Shown here: positions 32,593 through 40,134 of the stretch, in pieces
Position numbering within the stretch: the stretch's first letter is position 1
Layout: each line of letters opens with the position of its first letter
Source: an uncultured Sphingomonas sp.
GTDB taxonomy: Bacteria; Pseudomonadota; Alphaproteobacteria; Sphingomonadales; Sphingomonadaceae
Assembly (NCBI GenBank): GCA_913775315.1
Contig: CAJYIX010000010.1
Span: forward strand, 124,001 to 188,000
Direction: 5' to 3'
Length of the DNA stretch: 64,000 nucleotides
Notes under the pieces: generated by a model
The model's input: only the letters and a program-made list of their open reading frames with translations
What the model was told of the DNA's origin: nothing
The model's database searches: none
Program-made: the position numbers and the translations under genes

Positions 32593-34326
32593 ATGACGCT
32601 CTACGCCCAGTTCGCCGCCCATCTCGACTCGATCCTCGACGCGCTCGTCGCCGAGGGTACGCTGCCCGACGGCCTCAACCGCCGCGCCGTCACGGTCGAG
32701 CCGCCGCGCGACGCGAGCCACGGCGACCTTGCCACCAACGCCGCGATGGTGCTCGCCAAGCCCGCGGGCACTGCCCCTCGCGCGCTGGCCGAGGCGATCG
32801 CCGCCAAGCTCGGCGCGCTGGACGAGGTCGCGTCGGTCGCGGTGGCGGGGCCGGGGTTCATCAACCTGACGCTGAACGAGGATCGCTGGCGCGACGAACT
32901 GGCCGCGATCCATGCGGCGGGCGACGATTACGGCCGCTCGGACGCAGGCGCGGGCGTCACCGTCAATGTCGAGTACGTCTCGGCCAACCCGACCGGGCCG
33001 ATGCACATGGGTCATTGCCGCGGCGCGGTGGTCGGCGACGCGCTGTCCAGCCTGCTCGAGCATGTCGGACACAAGGTGATCCGCGAATATTACGTGAACG
33101 ATGCCGGCGGTCAGGTCGACGTGCTCGCCCGCTCGGCGCACCTGCGCTATCGCGAGGCGCTGGGCGAGGATGCGGGCGAGGTGCCCGAGGGCCTCTATCC
33201 GGGCGATTATCTGATCCCGGTGGGGCAGATGCTGGCCGCCGACTATGGCGACCGCTACGCCGCCGCGCCCGAGGCCGAGTGGCTGCCCTTGTTCCGCACG
33301 CGTGCGGTCGCGGCGATGCTGGAGCTCATCAAGGCCGACTTGGCGCTGCTCGGCATCCACCACGATCTCTTCTCGTCCGAAGCCGAGCTTCAGGCCGCGG
33401 GCAAGCCCGAAGAGGCCGAGGCGTGGCTGCGCGCGCGCGACCTCATCTATGACGGCGTGCTCGAGGCGCCGAAGGGCGAACTGCCCGACGACTGGGAGCC
33501 GGTCGAGCTGCCGCTGTTCCGCTCGACGAAGTTCGGCGACGATCAGGATCGGCCGATCAAGAAGTCGAACGGCCAGTGGACCTATTTCGGCGCCGACCTC
33601 GCCTATCACTTCCAGAAGGCGCAGTCGGCCGACCAGCTGATAGACATCTGGGGCGCGGACCATGCCGGAACGGTCAAGCGGATCGTCGCGGCGGTCGAGG
33701 CGCTGACCGAGGGGAAGACGCGCTTCGATGTGAAGCTGATCCAGATGGTCCGGCTGCTCCGCGCCGGCGAGCCGGTGAAGATGTCGAAGCGGTCGGGCAA
33801 TTTCGTCACCCTCGCCGACGTGGTGCGCGAAGTGGGCAAGGACGTCGTCCGCTTCACCATGCTGACGCGCAAGGCCGATGCGCAGATGGACTTCGACTTC
33901 GCCAAGGTGGTCGAGGCCTCGAAGGACAATCCCGTCTTCTACGTCCAGTACGCGCATGCCCGCGTCCATTCGCTGCGTCGCCGCGCGGCGGAGGCGGGGA
34001 TCGCACCCGCGACCGCGACGCCCGACCTGTCCCGGCTTGACACGGCGGAGTTGTCGCTGGTCAAGCGGCTCGCCCAGTTCCCGCGCGTGGTCGACGGCGC
34101 GGCACAGGCGCGCGAGCCGCACCGGATCGCCTTTTATCTCTATGACTTGGCCGCCGATTTCCATGGTGCCTGGAACGCGGGCAACGACGATCCCTCGCGC
34201 CGGACGGTAATCGCCGGTGACGCGTCCTTAACGCAGGCTCGGCTTTATCTCGCCGACGCGATCGGGCAGATCATCCGGTCGGGCCTCCGCATCGTGGGCG
34301 TGGAGGCGGTCGAGGAGATGAAGTGA
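32593..34326 (+). CDS. argS: Arginyl-tRNA synthetase
   Basis: 577 residues from ATG 32593. It has an N-terminal Add-1 tRNA-recognition domain, then the class I signature SANPTGPMHMGHCRGA (HIGH variant HMGH), REYYVNDAGGQ, the WGADHAG motif, and PVKMSKRSGNF (KMSK). It ends in an anticodon-binding helical domain with RIAFYLYDLAADFHGAWNAG. It charges tRNA-Arg. The 3' end overlaps the SPOR gene by one base. Confidence 0.97.
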   Translation: MTLYAQFAAHLDSILDALVAEGTLPDGLNRRAVTVEPPRDASHGDLATNAAMVLAKPAGTAPRALAEAIAAKLGALDEVASVAVAGPGFINLTLNEDRWRDELAAIHAAGDDYGRSDAGAGVTVNVEYVSANPTGPMHMGHCRGAVVGDALSSLLEHVGHKVIREYYVNDAGGQVDVLARSAHLRYREALGEDAGEVPEGLYPGDYLIPVGQMLAADYGDRYAAAPEAEWLPLFRTRAVAAMLELIKADLALLGIHHDLFSSEAELQAAGKPEEAEAWLRARDLIYDGVLEAPKGELPDDWEPVELPLFRSTKFGDDQDRPIKKSNGQWTYFGADLAYHFQKAQSADQLIDIWGADHAGTVKRIVAAVEALTEGKTRFDVKLIQMVRLLRAGEPVKMSKRSGNFVTLADVVREVGKDVVRFTMLTRKADAQMDFDFAKVVEASKDNPVFYVQYAHARVHSLRRRAAEAGIAPATATPDLSRLDTAELSLVKRLAQFPRVVDGAAQAREPHRIAFYLYDLAADFHGAWNAGNDDPSRRTVIAGDASLTQARLYLADAIGQIIRSGLRIVGVEAVEEMK

Positions 34327-35084
34327 TGGCAGCCGCTGCCGACGACACCGCAATGGCCGAAGAGGATCGGCTGCCCTGGCTGGAGACGGTCGAGGAGCGG
34401 TATGAGGAAGGCGCGCCGATGGGGCGCGTCATCCTGCTGGTCGTCATTGGCCTCGCCATCATCGGCGCGGCGATCGCCGGGCTCTACTGGTGGCAGGATC
34501 GCGCGCCGTCGACCGGCGGCGGATCGGGCGAACTCATCAACGCGGCCGAGGGCGACTACAAGGTCAAGCCCGACGAAGTGGGCGGGATGCAGGTGCCGGG
34601 CGAGGGCGACAGCGTGTTCAAGACCAGCGACGGCGGCACGAGCGCCAACGCCGCGGTCGACCTGAACGCGGTGCCCGAAGCGCCGCTGGCGACCGGCGCG
34701 CGCCCCGCACCCAAGCCGTCGGCGACCCCCACCAAGGGCGCTGCGCGCGTGACCGAGGCGGTGCCCCCGCCGGGCCGCAGCGATCCGGCCGCGGGCAAGG
34801 CGGCGGGCGTGCGCCTGCCCCCCGTCGCGGCGGGTGGTGCGGGCGGCGGCGCAGTGGTGCAGCTCGGCTCCTTCCCCAACACCGCGGCGGCCAATGCGGC
34901 GTGGAAGCAGTTGTCGGGCCGCTTCGGCTATCTCGCCGGGCTCGGCCAGTCGATCGAGGCGGCGGAGGTCAACGGTCGCACCGTCCAGCGCCTGCGCGTC
35001 AACACCGGCAGCAATGCCCAGGCCCGCGAAGTCTGCGGGAAGCTCAAGGTCGCGGGCGAGGCGTGCTTCGTGGTGGCGAACTGA
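34326..35084 (+). CDS. SPOR domain-containing cell-envelope protein
   Basis: 252 residues from ATG 34326 (TGATG overlap; a GTG 3 bp earlier also fits, with GAGGAG at 34313). It has a short cytoplasmic N-terminus, one transmembrane helix (about residues 38-58), a Pro/Ala-rich periplasmic linker (about 60-170) and a C-terminal SPOR domain (about 175-250: GGAVVQLGSFPNTAAANAAWKQL ... RTVQRLRVNTGSNAQAREVCGKL). SPOR domains bind denuded septal peptidoglycan, so a cell-division role is likely. It is followed by nagZ, another peptidoglycan gene. Confidence 0.92.
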   Translation: MAAAADDTAMAEEDRLPWLETVEERYEEGAPMGRVILLVVIGLAIIGAAIAGLYWWQDRAPSTGGGSGELINAAEGDYKVKPDEVGGMQVPGEGDSVFKTSDGGTSANAAVDLNAVPEAPLATGARPAPKPSATPTKGAARVTEAVPPPGRSDPAAGKAAGVRLPPVAAGGAGGGAVVQLGSFPNTAAANAAWKQLSGRFGYLAGLGQSIEAAEVNGRTVQRLRVNTGSNAQAREVCGKLKVAGEACFVVAN

Positions 35085-35107
35085 CGTGATCTGGGCGGCA
35101 CGGCCGT

Positions 35108-35192
35108 ACCCCGGCGAAGGCCGGGGTACAGGCACGGCCGGCACGTGAACGCCGGCGACGTTCCCCAACTGGACCCCGGCCTTCGCCGGGGT
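35108..35192. repeat. Pair of inverted palindromic repeats (REP-like)
   Basis: ACCCCGGCGAAGGCCGGGGT (35108-35127) occurs again as its exact reverse complement at 35173-35192. Each copy is itself a 7-bp hairpin with a GAAG/CTTC loop. The pair fills the 159-bp gap between the SPOR gene and nagZ. This is the layout of a BIME-like unit, with possible termination or mRNA-stabilising effect. Confidence 0.75.
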
Positions 35193-35243
35193 GCGGGGTC
35201 GTCTAGGCTTGGCCTGCTCGCCGGCCCGCGCTAACCCGGCCCC

Positions 35244-36251
35244 ATGCTTCCCGTCATCTATGGCCTGTCCGGCCCGGCGCTGACCGCCGACGAGCGCGCC
35301 TTTTTCCGCGAGGCCGAGCCGCTCGGCTACATCCTGTTCGCGCGCAACGTCGTCGATCGCGGCCAGCTTCGCGCGCTGACCGACGATCTGCGCGCGCTGT
35401 CGGGCCGCGACGACCTGCCCATCCTGATCGACCAGGAGGGCGGGCCGGTCGCGCGGATGAAGCCGCCCGAATGGCCCGCGACCCCCGCCGGCCCCGCCTT
35501 CGCAAAGCTCTGGGATATCGCGCCGTCCTCGGCGATCGAGGCGGCGCGGGTGAATGCGCAGGCGATCGGGCTGATGCTCAGCGAAGTGGGGATCAGCGTC
35601 GACTGCCTGCCGCTGCTCGACGTGGCGGTGGAGGGCGCGACCCCCGCGGTCGCCAGCCGCACCTATGGCGGCGAGCCGATGCAGGTGGCCGCATTGGGCC
35701 GCGCGGTGCTCGACGGGCTGGCGGCGGGTGGCACGATCGGCGTGGTCAAGCACATGCCCGGCCACGGCCGCGCGCGCGTCGACAGCCACCACGAACTGCC
35801 GCGCGTCACCGCGACGCCTGAGGAACTGGAGGTCGATTTCGAACCCTTCCGCACGCTTGCCCACGCGCCCATGGGCATGACCTGTCACTGCGTGTTCGAG
35901 GGCTATGACGCCGAGCGGCCGGCGACGCTCTCCCCGACGATCATCGGCGACGTGATCCGCGGCCGCATCGGCTTCGACGGCCTGCTGATGACCGACGATA
36001 TCGACATGAAGGCGCTGTCGGGCAGCGCCGGCGACAAGGCCGCGGGGGCGATCGCCGCGGGGTGCGACGTGGTGCTCGACTGCTGGGCGCGGATGCCCGA
36101 AATGGTCGATATCGCCGGCCGCCTGGCACCCGCGGGAGGGGCGACGCTCGAGCGCCTCGACCGGGCCTTGGCGACGCGCCAGCCGCCGCAGGGGGATTTC
36201 GCCGAACTGGTGGCGAAGCGGGATGCGTTGCTGGCGCTGGCGGGCGATTGA
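35244..36251 (+). CDS. nagZ: Beta-N-acetylhexosaminidase (glycoside hydrolase family 3)
   Basis: 335 residues, cytoplasmic (no signal peptide). NagZ landmarks are PLGYILFARNV, LIDQEGGPVARM, the catalytic His/Asp loop KHMPGHGRARVDSHHELP, and the nucleophile region LLMTDDIDMKAL. It removes GlcNAc from anhydromuropeptides during peptidoglycan recycling. It sits downstream of the SPOR-domain gene. Confidence 0.95.
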   Translation: MLPVIYGLSGPALTADERAFFREAEPLGYILFARNVVDRGQLRALTDDLRALSGRDDLPILIDQEGGPVARMKPPEWPATPAGPAFAKLWDIAPSSAIEAARVNAQAIGLMLSEVGISVDCLPLLDVAVEGATPAVASRTYGGEPMQVAALGRAVLDGLAAGGTIGVVKHMPGHGRARVDSHHELPRVTATPEELEVDFEPFRTLAHAPMGMTCHCVFEGYDAERPATLSPTIIGDVIRGRIGFDGLLMTDDIDMKALSGSAGDKAAGAIAAGCDVVLDCWARMPEMVDIAGRLAPAGGATLERLDRALATRQPPQGDFAELVAKRDALLALAGD

Positions 36252-36316
36252 GCCGCAGCCGCCCCGTTGAACTCCCCAATTCCCGCGGATAAGGGCGGCA
36301 AAAAAAGGGGGGGGTC

Positions 36317-36856
36317 ATGACAAATGCAACCATGCCGCTCGCGAGCCTGCGCGAGCAGTTCCGCGCCACGTCGACCGCATCGATGCCGCTGGCGGGGATG
36401 ATCCTGTGGACGATCGCGGCAGTCGGGTCGGCCATCGTGTCGCCGAAGACGTTAGGGTTCGCGGTTGCGTTCGGCAGCGGGCTGATCTTCCCGCTCGCGC
36501 TGCTGATCGACCGGCTGCGTGGGCGACAGCTCATGAAGAGCGGCGCGGGCAACCCGGTGCTCGCCAATTTCATGGGCGGCATCGTCATGGTCGGGCTGCT
36601 CTGGCCGCTGGTCATCATCGCCGGCCTGAACAATCCCGGCATCATCGTGCTGGGCGCCGCGATCCTCTTGGCGCTCGTTTGGATCCCGTTTGGCTGGTCG
36701 GCGGATGATCCAGTGGGAATGCAGCACGCGATCGGGCGCTGCGTCGCGGCCTACGCCGCCTATCTGTTCGTGCCGCGGCCGTGGCATCTGACGGCGATAT
36801 GCATCGTCGTGGTCGCGGCGTATCTCTTCTCCTTCGCGCGGATGCGCCGCGACTGA
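36317..36856 (+). CDS. Multi-pass membrane protein of unknown function (DUF7010-like)
   Basis: 179 residues with a ribosome-binding run of eight G directly preceding GTCATG. Five to six hydrophobic helices cover most of the protein, with basic loops (DRLRGRQLMKSG, FARMRRD at the end). The pattern, including MLW/ILWTIAAVGSAIVSP and the PFGWSADDPVGMQHAIGRC loop, resembles small uncharacterised integral-membrane families. No catalytic residues are evident. It lies 19 bp upstream of scpA and may share its promoter. Confidence 0.7.
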   Translation: MTNATMPLASLREQFRATSTASMPLAGMILWTIAAVGSAIVSPKTLGFAVAFGSGLIFPLALLIDRLRGRQLMKSGAGNPVLANFMGGIVMVGLLWPLVIIAGLNNPGIIVLGAAILLALVWIPFGWSADDPVGMQHAIGRCVAAYAAYLFVPRPWHLTAICIVVVAAYLFSFARMRRD

Positions 36857-36875
36857 CGGGGATGTACGATCGCCC

Positions 36876-37604
36876 ATGGCCGACGCCGACACGCTGACGA
36901 TTTCGCTCGATAGCTGGGAGGGGCCGCTCGACCTGCTGCTGGGGCTCGCCCGGACGCAGAAGGTCGACCTGCGCGCGATCTCGATCCTCGAGCTGGTCGA
37001 CCAGTATCTCGATTTCATCGCGAGCGCGCGGGACCTGAAGCTGGAGGTCGCGGCCGACTATCTCGTGATGGCCGCCTGGCTGGCGTACCTCAAGTCGGCG
37101 CTGCTGCTCCCGCGCGATCCCGAGGAGACGCCGAGCCCCGAAGAACTGGCGCTCCGCCTCACGCTGCGACTCGCGCGGCTGGACGCGATGCGGGAGGCCG
37201 GCGCACGGCTGATGGCGCGCGACCGTCTAGGGCGCGACGTGTTCACGCGCGGGTGTCCGGAGGGACTGCAGACGATCCGCCGGACCAGGTGGGACGCGAG
37301 CCTCTATGACCTGATCGCTGCCTATGGCCGGGTGAGCGCGCGGTCGCGGCCCGTGCTGCATGTCGTGCGCCAGCGGCCTGTGATGACGCTGGAGACGGCG
37401 CTGTCGCGCGTGTCGGCGATGCTGGGCGAGGCGATCGACTGGACGGCGATCGAATGCTTCATGCCCGAGGGGGGCGAGGCGCTTTGGCGGCGATCGGCGC
37501 TTGCTTCCAGCTTCCTCGCCGCGCTCGAACTCGCCAAGCAGGGGCGGATCGAGCTCGCACAGGACGCGCCCTTCGCGCCGCTTTACCTGCGATCGCTGGC
37601 ATGA
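36876..37604 (+). CDS. scpA: Segregation and condensation protein A
   Basis: 242 residues. The kleisin N-terminal signature is LDSWEGPLDLLLGLARTQKVDLRAISILELVDQYL, followed by a helical linker and a C-terminal winged helix (about residues 175-242, ending FAPLYLRSLA). ScpA bridges the Smc heads in the condensin complex. The stop overlaps the scpB start (ATGA). Confidence 0.95.
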   Translation: MADADTLTISLDSWEGPLDLLLGLARTQKVDLRAISILELVDQYLDFIASARDLKLEVAADYLVMAAWLAYLKSALLLPRDPEETPSPEELALRLTLRLARLDAMREAGARLMARDRLGRDVFTRGCPEGLQTIRRTRWDASLYDLIAAYGRVSARSRPVLHVVRQRPVMTLETALSRVSAMLGEAIDWTAIECFMPEGGEALWRRSALASSFLAALELAKQGRIELAQDAPFAPLYLRSLA

Positions 37605-38179
37605 CCCCGCCCGACGAGCGCACCCGCGCGATTGAGGCGATCCTGTTCGCCGCCACCGGACCGCTGGCGGTGGCCGAGATCGCCACGCATCTGGGCGAGC
37701 GCGAGGGGATTGCGGAGGCGTTGGAGCGGCTTCGGACCGACTATGCCGGCCGGGGCCTCAACCTCGTCCAGCGCGGCGAGCATTGGCATTTCGAGACCGC
37801 AGGCGATCTTGCCCACCTGCTCCGCCGCGACCGGGAGGACAGCCGCAAGCTCAGCCGTGCGGGGATCGAGACGCTGGCGATCATCGCCTATCACGAACCG
37901 GTCACGCGCGCGGAGATCGAGGCGATCCGCGGGGTCCAGGTGGCGAAGGGTACGATCGACGTGCTGATGGAGGCCGGCTGGATCCGTCCCGCCGGCCGGC
38001 GCGAGGTGCCGGGACGGCCGCTGACCTATGCTACGACGCCTGTGTTCCTCGATCACTTCGGCCTTGCCAGCCGCCGCGACCTGCCCGGCATCGACGAACT
38101 GCGCGCCGCGGGGCTGCTAGATCCGGTCGATTTGGCGCTCGAACAGGTATCGGTGGAAAAGGACGGAGAGGACGACTAG
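37601..38179 (+). CDS. scpB: Segregation and condensation protein B
   Basis: 192 residues from the ATG overlapping the scpA stop; longer upstream frame ignored. ScpB features are RAIEAILFAATGPL, the tandem winged-helix core SRAGIETLAIIAYHEPVTRAEIEAIRGVQ, and RPLTYATTPVFLDHFGLASRRDLP. It forms a dimer that binds ScpA and regulates Smc. Confidence 0.95.
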   Translation: MTPPDERTRAIEAILFAATGPLAVAEIATHLGEREGIAEALERLRTDYAGRGLNLVQRGEHWHFETAGDLAHLLRRDREDSRKLSRAGIETLAIIAYHEPVTRAEIEAIRGVQVAKGTIDVLMEAGWIRPAGRREVPGRPLTYATTPVFLDHFGLASRRDLPGIDELRAAGLLDPVDLALEQVSVEKDGEDD

Positions 38180-38206
38180 ATAGGCGTGACCTCTAGGAGA
38201 TTCGTC

Positions 38207-38428
38207 ATGGGTAGTTTCAGCCTGATCCACTGGCTGGTGTTCGGCGTGATTGCGATCCTGCTGCTCGGCGGCGGCCGCTTTTCGAACCTGATGGGTGACG
38301 TCGCCAAGGGCATCAAGAACTTCAAGAAGGGCATGGCCGAGGAAGAGGCCGAGCCGACGCGCATCGAGGCACAGCGCGCCGCCGAGCCCGCGTACAAGAC
38401 CGAAGAGCGCACGCGCGAGACGCGCTGA
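38207..38428 (+). CDS. tatA: Sec-independent protein translocase subunit TatA
   Basis: 73 residues from ATG 38207 (TAGGAGA 6 bp upstream); a GTG at 38186 is unlikely. It has one N-terminal helix ([17 protein letters not shown]), the conserved FGxxK-type turn replaced by [22 protein letters not shown], an amphipathic helix and a charged tail. It forms the size-variable pore for folded Tat substrates. It is first in tatA-tatB-tatC. Confidence 0.95.
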   Translation: MGSFSLIHWLVFGVIAILLLGGGRFSNLMGDVAKGIKNFKKGMAEEEAEPTRIEAQRAAEPAYKTEERTRETR

Positions 38429-38503
38429 CACTCGCCGGACGGGGCGGGCCGCGATGCCCGCCGCATGACACGACAGCGCTAAGGGCGGGACCGACAGGGC
38501 GAG

Positions 38504-38923
38504 ATGCTCGACTTCAACATGAGCGAGATGATGGTGGTCGCCATCGTCGCGCTACTCGTCATCGGCCCCAAGGACCTGCCCAAGGCGATGCGCTTCGTCG
38601 GCTATTGGGTCGGCCGCGCGCGCGGTGTGGCGCGCCAGTTCCGTTCGGGCTTCGATGCGATGGTGCGCGAGGCCGAGCTCGCCGAAATGGAAAAGAAATG
38701 GGCGGACGAGAACGCGCGGATCATGCGCGAACACCCGCCGGAGCCCGCCGCGCAGCCCGTCGCGCTCGAGGGGCCGCCGGCTCCCGATGATGCGCACGCC
38801 GCTGCCGGCGGCGCCACGCCCATGCCGGAGGGCGACCACGGTCCTGCATCGACGCCCCAGCCGGTGATCCGCGACGAGCCCGCAGCCACGCCGGTCGATC
38901 CGGCGCAGAAGGGCCAGCCGTGA
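38504..38923 (+). CDS. tatB: Sec-independent protein translocase subunit TatB
   Basis: 139 residues. The N-terminal helix MSEMMVVAIVALLVIGPKDLPKAMR carries the TatB hallmark IGPKDLP, followed by a long amphipathic helix and a Pro/Ala-rich tail. It works with TatC in signal-peptide recognition. The stop overlaps tatC (GTGA). Confidence 0.96.
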   Translation: MLDFNMSEMMVVAIVALLVIGPKDLPKAMRFVGYWVGRARGVARQFRSGFDAMVREAELAEMEKKWADENARIMREHPPEPAAQPVALEGPPAPDDAHAAAGGATPMPEGDHGPASTPQPVIRDEPAATPVDPAQKGQP

Positions 38924-39687
38924 GGGACATCGACGACACGCAGGCCCCGCTGCTCGAACACCTGATCGAGCTGCGTCGCCGTCTGTTCTACTGCCTGCTG
39001 ACGATCCTCGTTGCGTTCGGCGTCTGCTATTATTTCGCCGAGGACGTGTTCTCGTTTCTCGTGCAACCGCTGCTGGCCGCGGGGCAGAAGAAGGTGATCT
39101 TCACCCAGCTGTTCGAGGCGTTCTTCGTCCGGGTGAAGGTCGCGTTCTTTGCGGCGATGATGATCTCCTTCCCCGTGCTCGCCAACCAGTTGTGGCAGTT
39201 CGTGGCGCCGGGCCTTTACCGCAGCGAGAAGAAGGCGCTGTTGCCGTTCCTGCTGGCGACGCCGATCCTGTTCACGATGGGGGCGGCGCTTGCCTATTTC
39301 GTGACGATCCCGGTGGCGTTACACTTCCTGCTTGGCTTCCAGGGCAATTTCGGCGGCATCCAGCAGGAGGCGTTGCCCTCGGTCGGCAATTACCTGTCGT
39401 TCGTGATGCAGTTCCTGTTTGCGTTCGGCATCGCGTTCCTGCTGCCGATCCTGCTGATGCTGTTGGAGCGCGCGGGCATCGTGACGCGCAAGCAGCTTGT
39501 GAGTGCGCGGCGCTACGCGATCGTTGCCGCGTTCGGCCTCGCCGCGGTGCTGACGCCGCCCGATATTGGCTCGCAGTTCCTGTTGGCGATCCCGCTGATC
39601 TTTCTCTATGAGGTCGCGCTGATCGGCATCTGGTTCACCGAGCGTAAGCGCGCCAGGACCGCCGCGGTCGAGGAAGAGCCCGCCTGA
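38920..39687 (+). CDS. tatC: Sec-independent protein translocase subunit TatC
   Basis: 255 residues, GTG start. Six transmembrane helices. TatC signatures are LLEHLIELRRRLFY at the N-terminus, the first periplasmic loop with VFSFLVQPL, the FEAFFVRVKVAFFA segment, and QFVAPGLYRSEKK. It is the receptor for twin-arginine signal peptides; candidate clients in this window are the three Gfo/Idh/MocA proteins with RR leaders. Confidence 0.97.
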   Translation: MRDIDDTQAPLLEHLIELRRRLFYCLLTILVAFGVCYYFAEDVFSFLVQPLLAAGQKKVIFTQLFEAFFVRVKVAFFAAMMISFPVLANQLWQFVAPGLYRSEKKALLPFLLATPILFTMGAALAYFVTIPVALHFLLGFQGNFGGIQQEALPSVGNYLSFVMQFLFAFGIAFLLPILLMLLERAGIVTRKQLVSARRYAIVAAFGLAAVLTPPDIGSQFLLAIPLIFLYEVALIGIWFTERKRARTAAVEEEPA

Positions 39688-39695
39688 CAAGAAAA

Positions 39696-39729
39696 GGCCG
39701 CGTTCCCGATCGGGAACGCGGCCTTTTTT
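39696..39729. terminator. Bidirectional intrinsic terminator
   Basis: GGCCGCGTTCCC (39696-39707) and GGGAACGCGGCC (39712-39723) form a perfect 12-bp stem, with TTTTTT after it on the plus strand and AAAA before it. It ends tatABC and also serves the minus-strand entericidin-like gene. Confidence 0.9.
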
Positions 39730-39747
39730 CAGCCTTGCGGCCGGGGC

Positions 39748-39873
39748 TTAGTTCGCGGCCTTCTCGACCGCGGTGCCCGCCGACTTCACGTCCTTGCCGA
39801 CGCCCTCGACGGTGTTGCACGCGCTGGTCAGCAGCGCACCCGCGACCACGGCCAGACCCAGAATCTTACGCAT
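39748..39873 (-). CDS. Entericidin-like small lipoprotein
   Basis: 41 residues starting MRKILGLAVV, with lipobox LTSAC (Cys19) and the mature sequence CNTVEGVGKDVKSAGTAV, the EcnA/EcnB pattern. GGAG lies 7 bp upstream of the chosen ATG; two other in-frame ATGs lie 6 and 12 bp further upstream. Such lipoproteins are stress- and stationary-phase-linked in enterobacteria. Here it lies at the edge of the general stress locus, with a near-consensus EcfG promoter 33-57 bp upstream. Confidence 0.88.
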   Translation of the reverse strand: MRKILGLAVVAGALLTSACNTVEGVGKDVKSAGTAVEKAAN

Positions 39874-39905
39874 CGTCATCTCCATCCTAGAACCAGTGGC
39901 ATCAA

Positions 39906-39930
39906 AATGCCGCTCGTCGATATTCGTTCC
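39906..39930 (-). promoter_or_regulatory. Near-consensus EcfG promoter upstream of the entericidin-like gene
   Basis: On the minus strand, GGAAC (39930-39926) is followed after exactly 16 bp by CATT (39909-39906); the EcfG consensus is GGAAC-N16/17-CGTT. One mismatch in the -10 element. The predicted transcript would start about 25 nt before the lipoprotein ATG. Confidence 0.5.
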
Positions 39931-39976
39931 GCGGCTGTAACCAGCGGATGGAAGACCAGGTGATGTTGGAAGGGGT

Positions 39977-40075
39977 AAGGCCCGAAAGCGTCGCCGGGGG
40001 GGGGGGAGGGTCGACGCTTCCGGGCCTCATGTCGTGGACGGTGAGAGCGGGGGGGCAAAAGGTCACCGTCCGGGT
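39977..40075 (-). ncRNA. Candidate EcfG-dependent small RNA with two C-tract hairpins
   Basis: Read on the minus strand, starting about 6-8 nt after a perfect EcfG promoter. Hairpin 1 pairs GGACGGTGA (40071-40063) with TCACCGTCC (40044-40036) and has a C7 tract in the loop. Hairpin 2 pairs AGGCCCGGAAGCGTCG (40027-40012 region) with CGACGCTTTCGGGCCT (39993-39978), 15 pairs around one A-C mismatch, with the loop ACCCTCCCCCCCCCCGG, and ends in TTACCCC. No ORF with a plausible start fits. C-rich, CCUCC-bearing loops that can mask ribosome-binding sites are known in alphaproteobacterial stress sRNAs such as Caulobacter GsrN. Size about 100 nt; ends are estimates. Confidence 0.6.
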
Positions 40076-40080
40076 TGCTG

Positions 40081-40105
40081 AACGTGCGTCCCAGCGGGGG
40101 GTTCC
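40081..40105 (-). promoter_or_regulatory. Perfect-consensus EcfG (general stress sigma) promoter
   Basis: On the minus strand GGAAC (40105-40101), 16 bp, then CGTT (40084-40081): an exact match to the GGAAC-N16-CGTT promoter recognised by EcfG-type sigma factors. It sits just downstream of the histidine-kinase stop and directly before the hairpins of the candidate small RNA, with no coding sequence in range. Confidence 0.75.
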
Positions 40106-40134
40106 GACGCCGCCCGCACACTCACGATTTTTTT

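Noticed and set aside
39960-40134. Sequencing artefact or simple attenuator from the G10, G7 and G6 runs
   Set aside because: The runs fall in loops of perfectly paired stems and directly follow an exact EcfG promoter, which is better explained by a small RNA; homopolymer lengths may still be miscounted.
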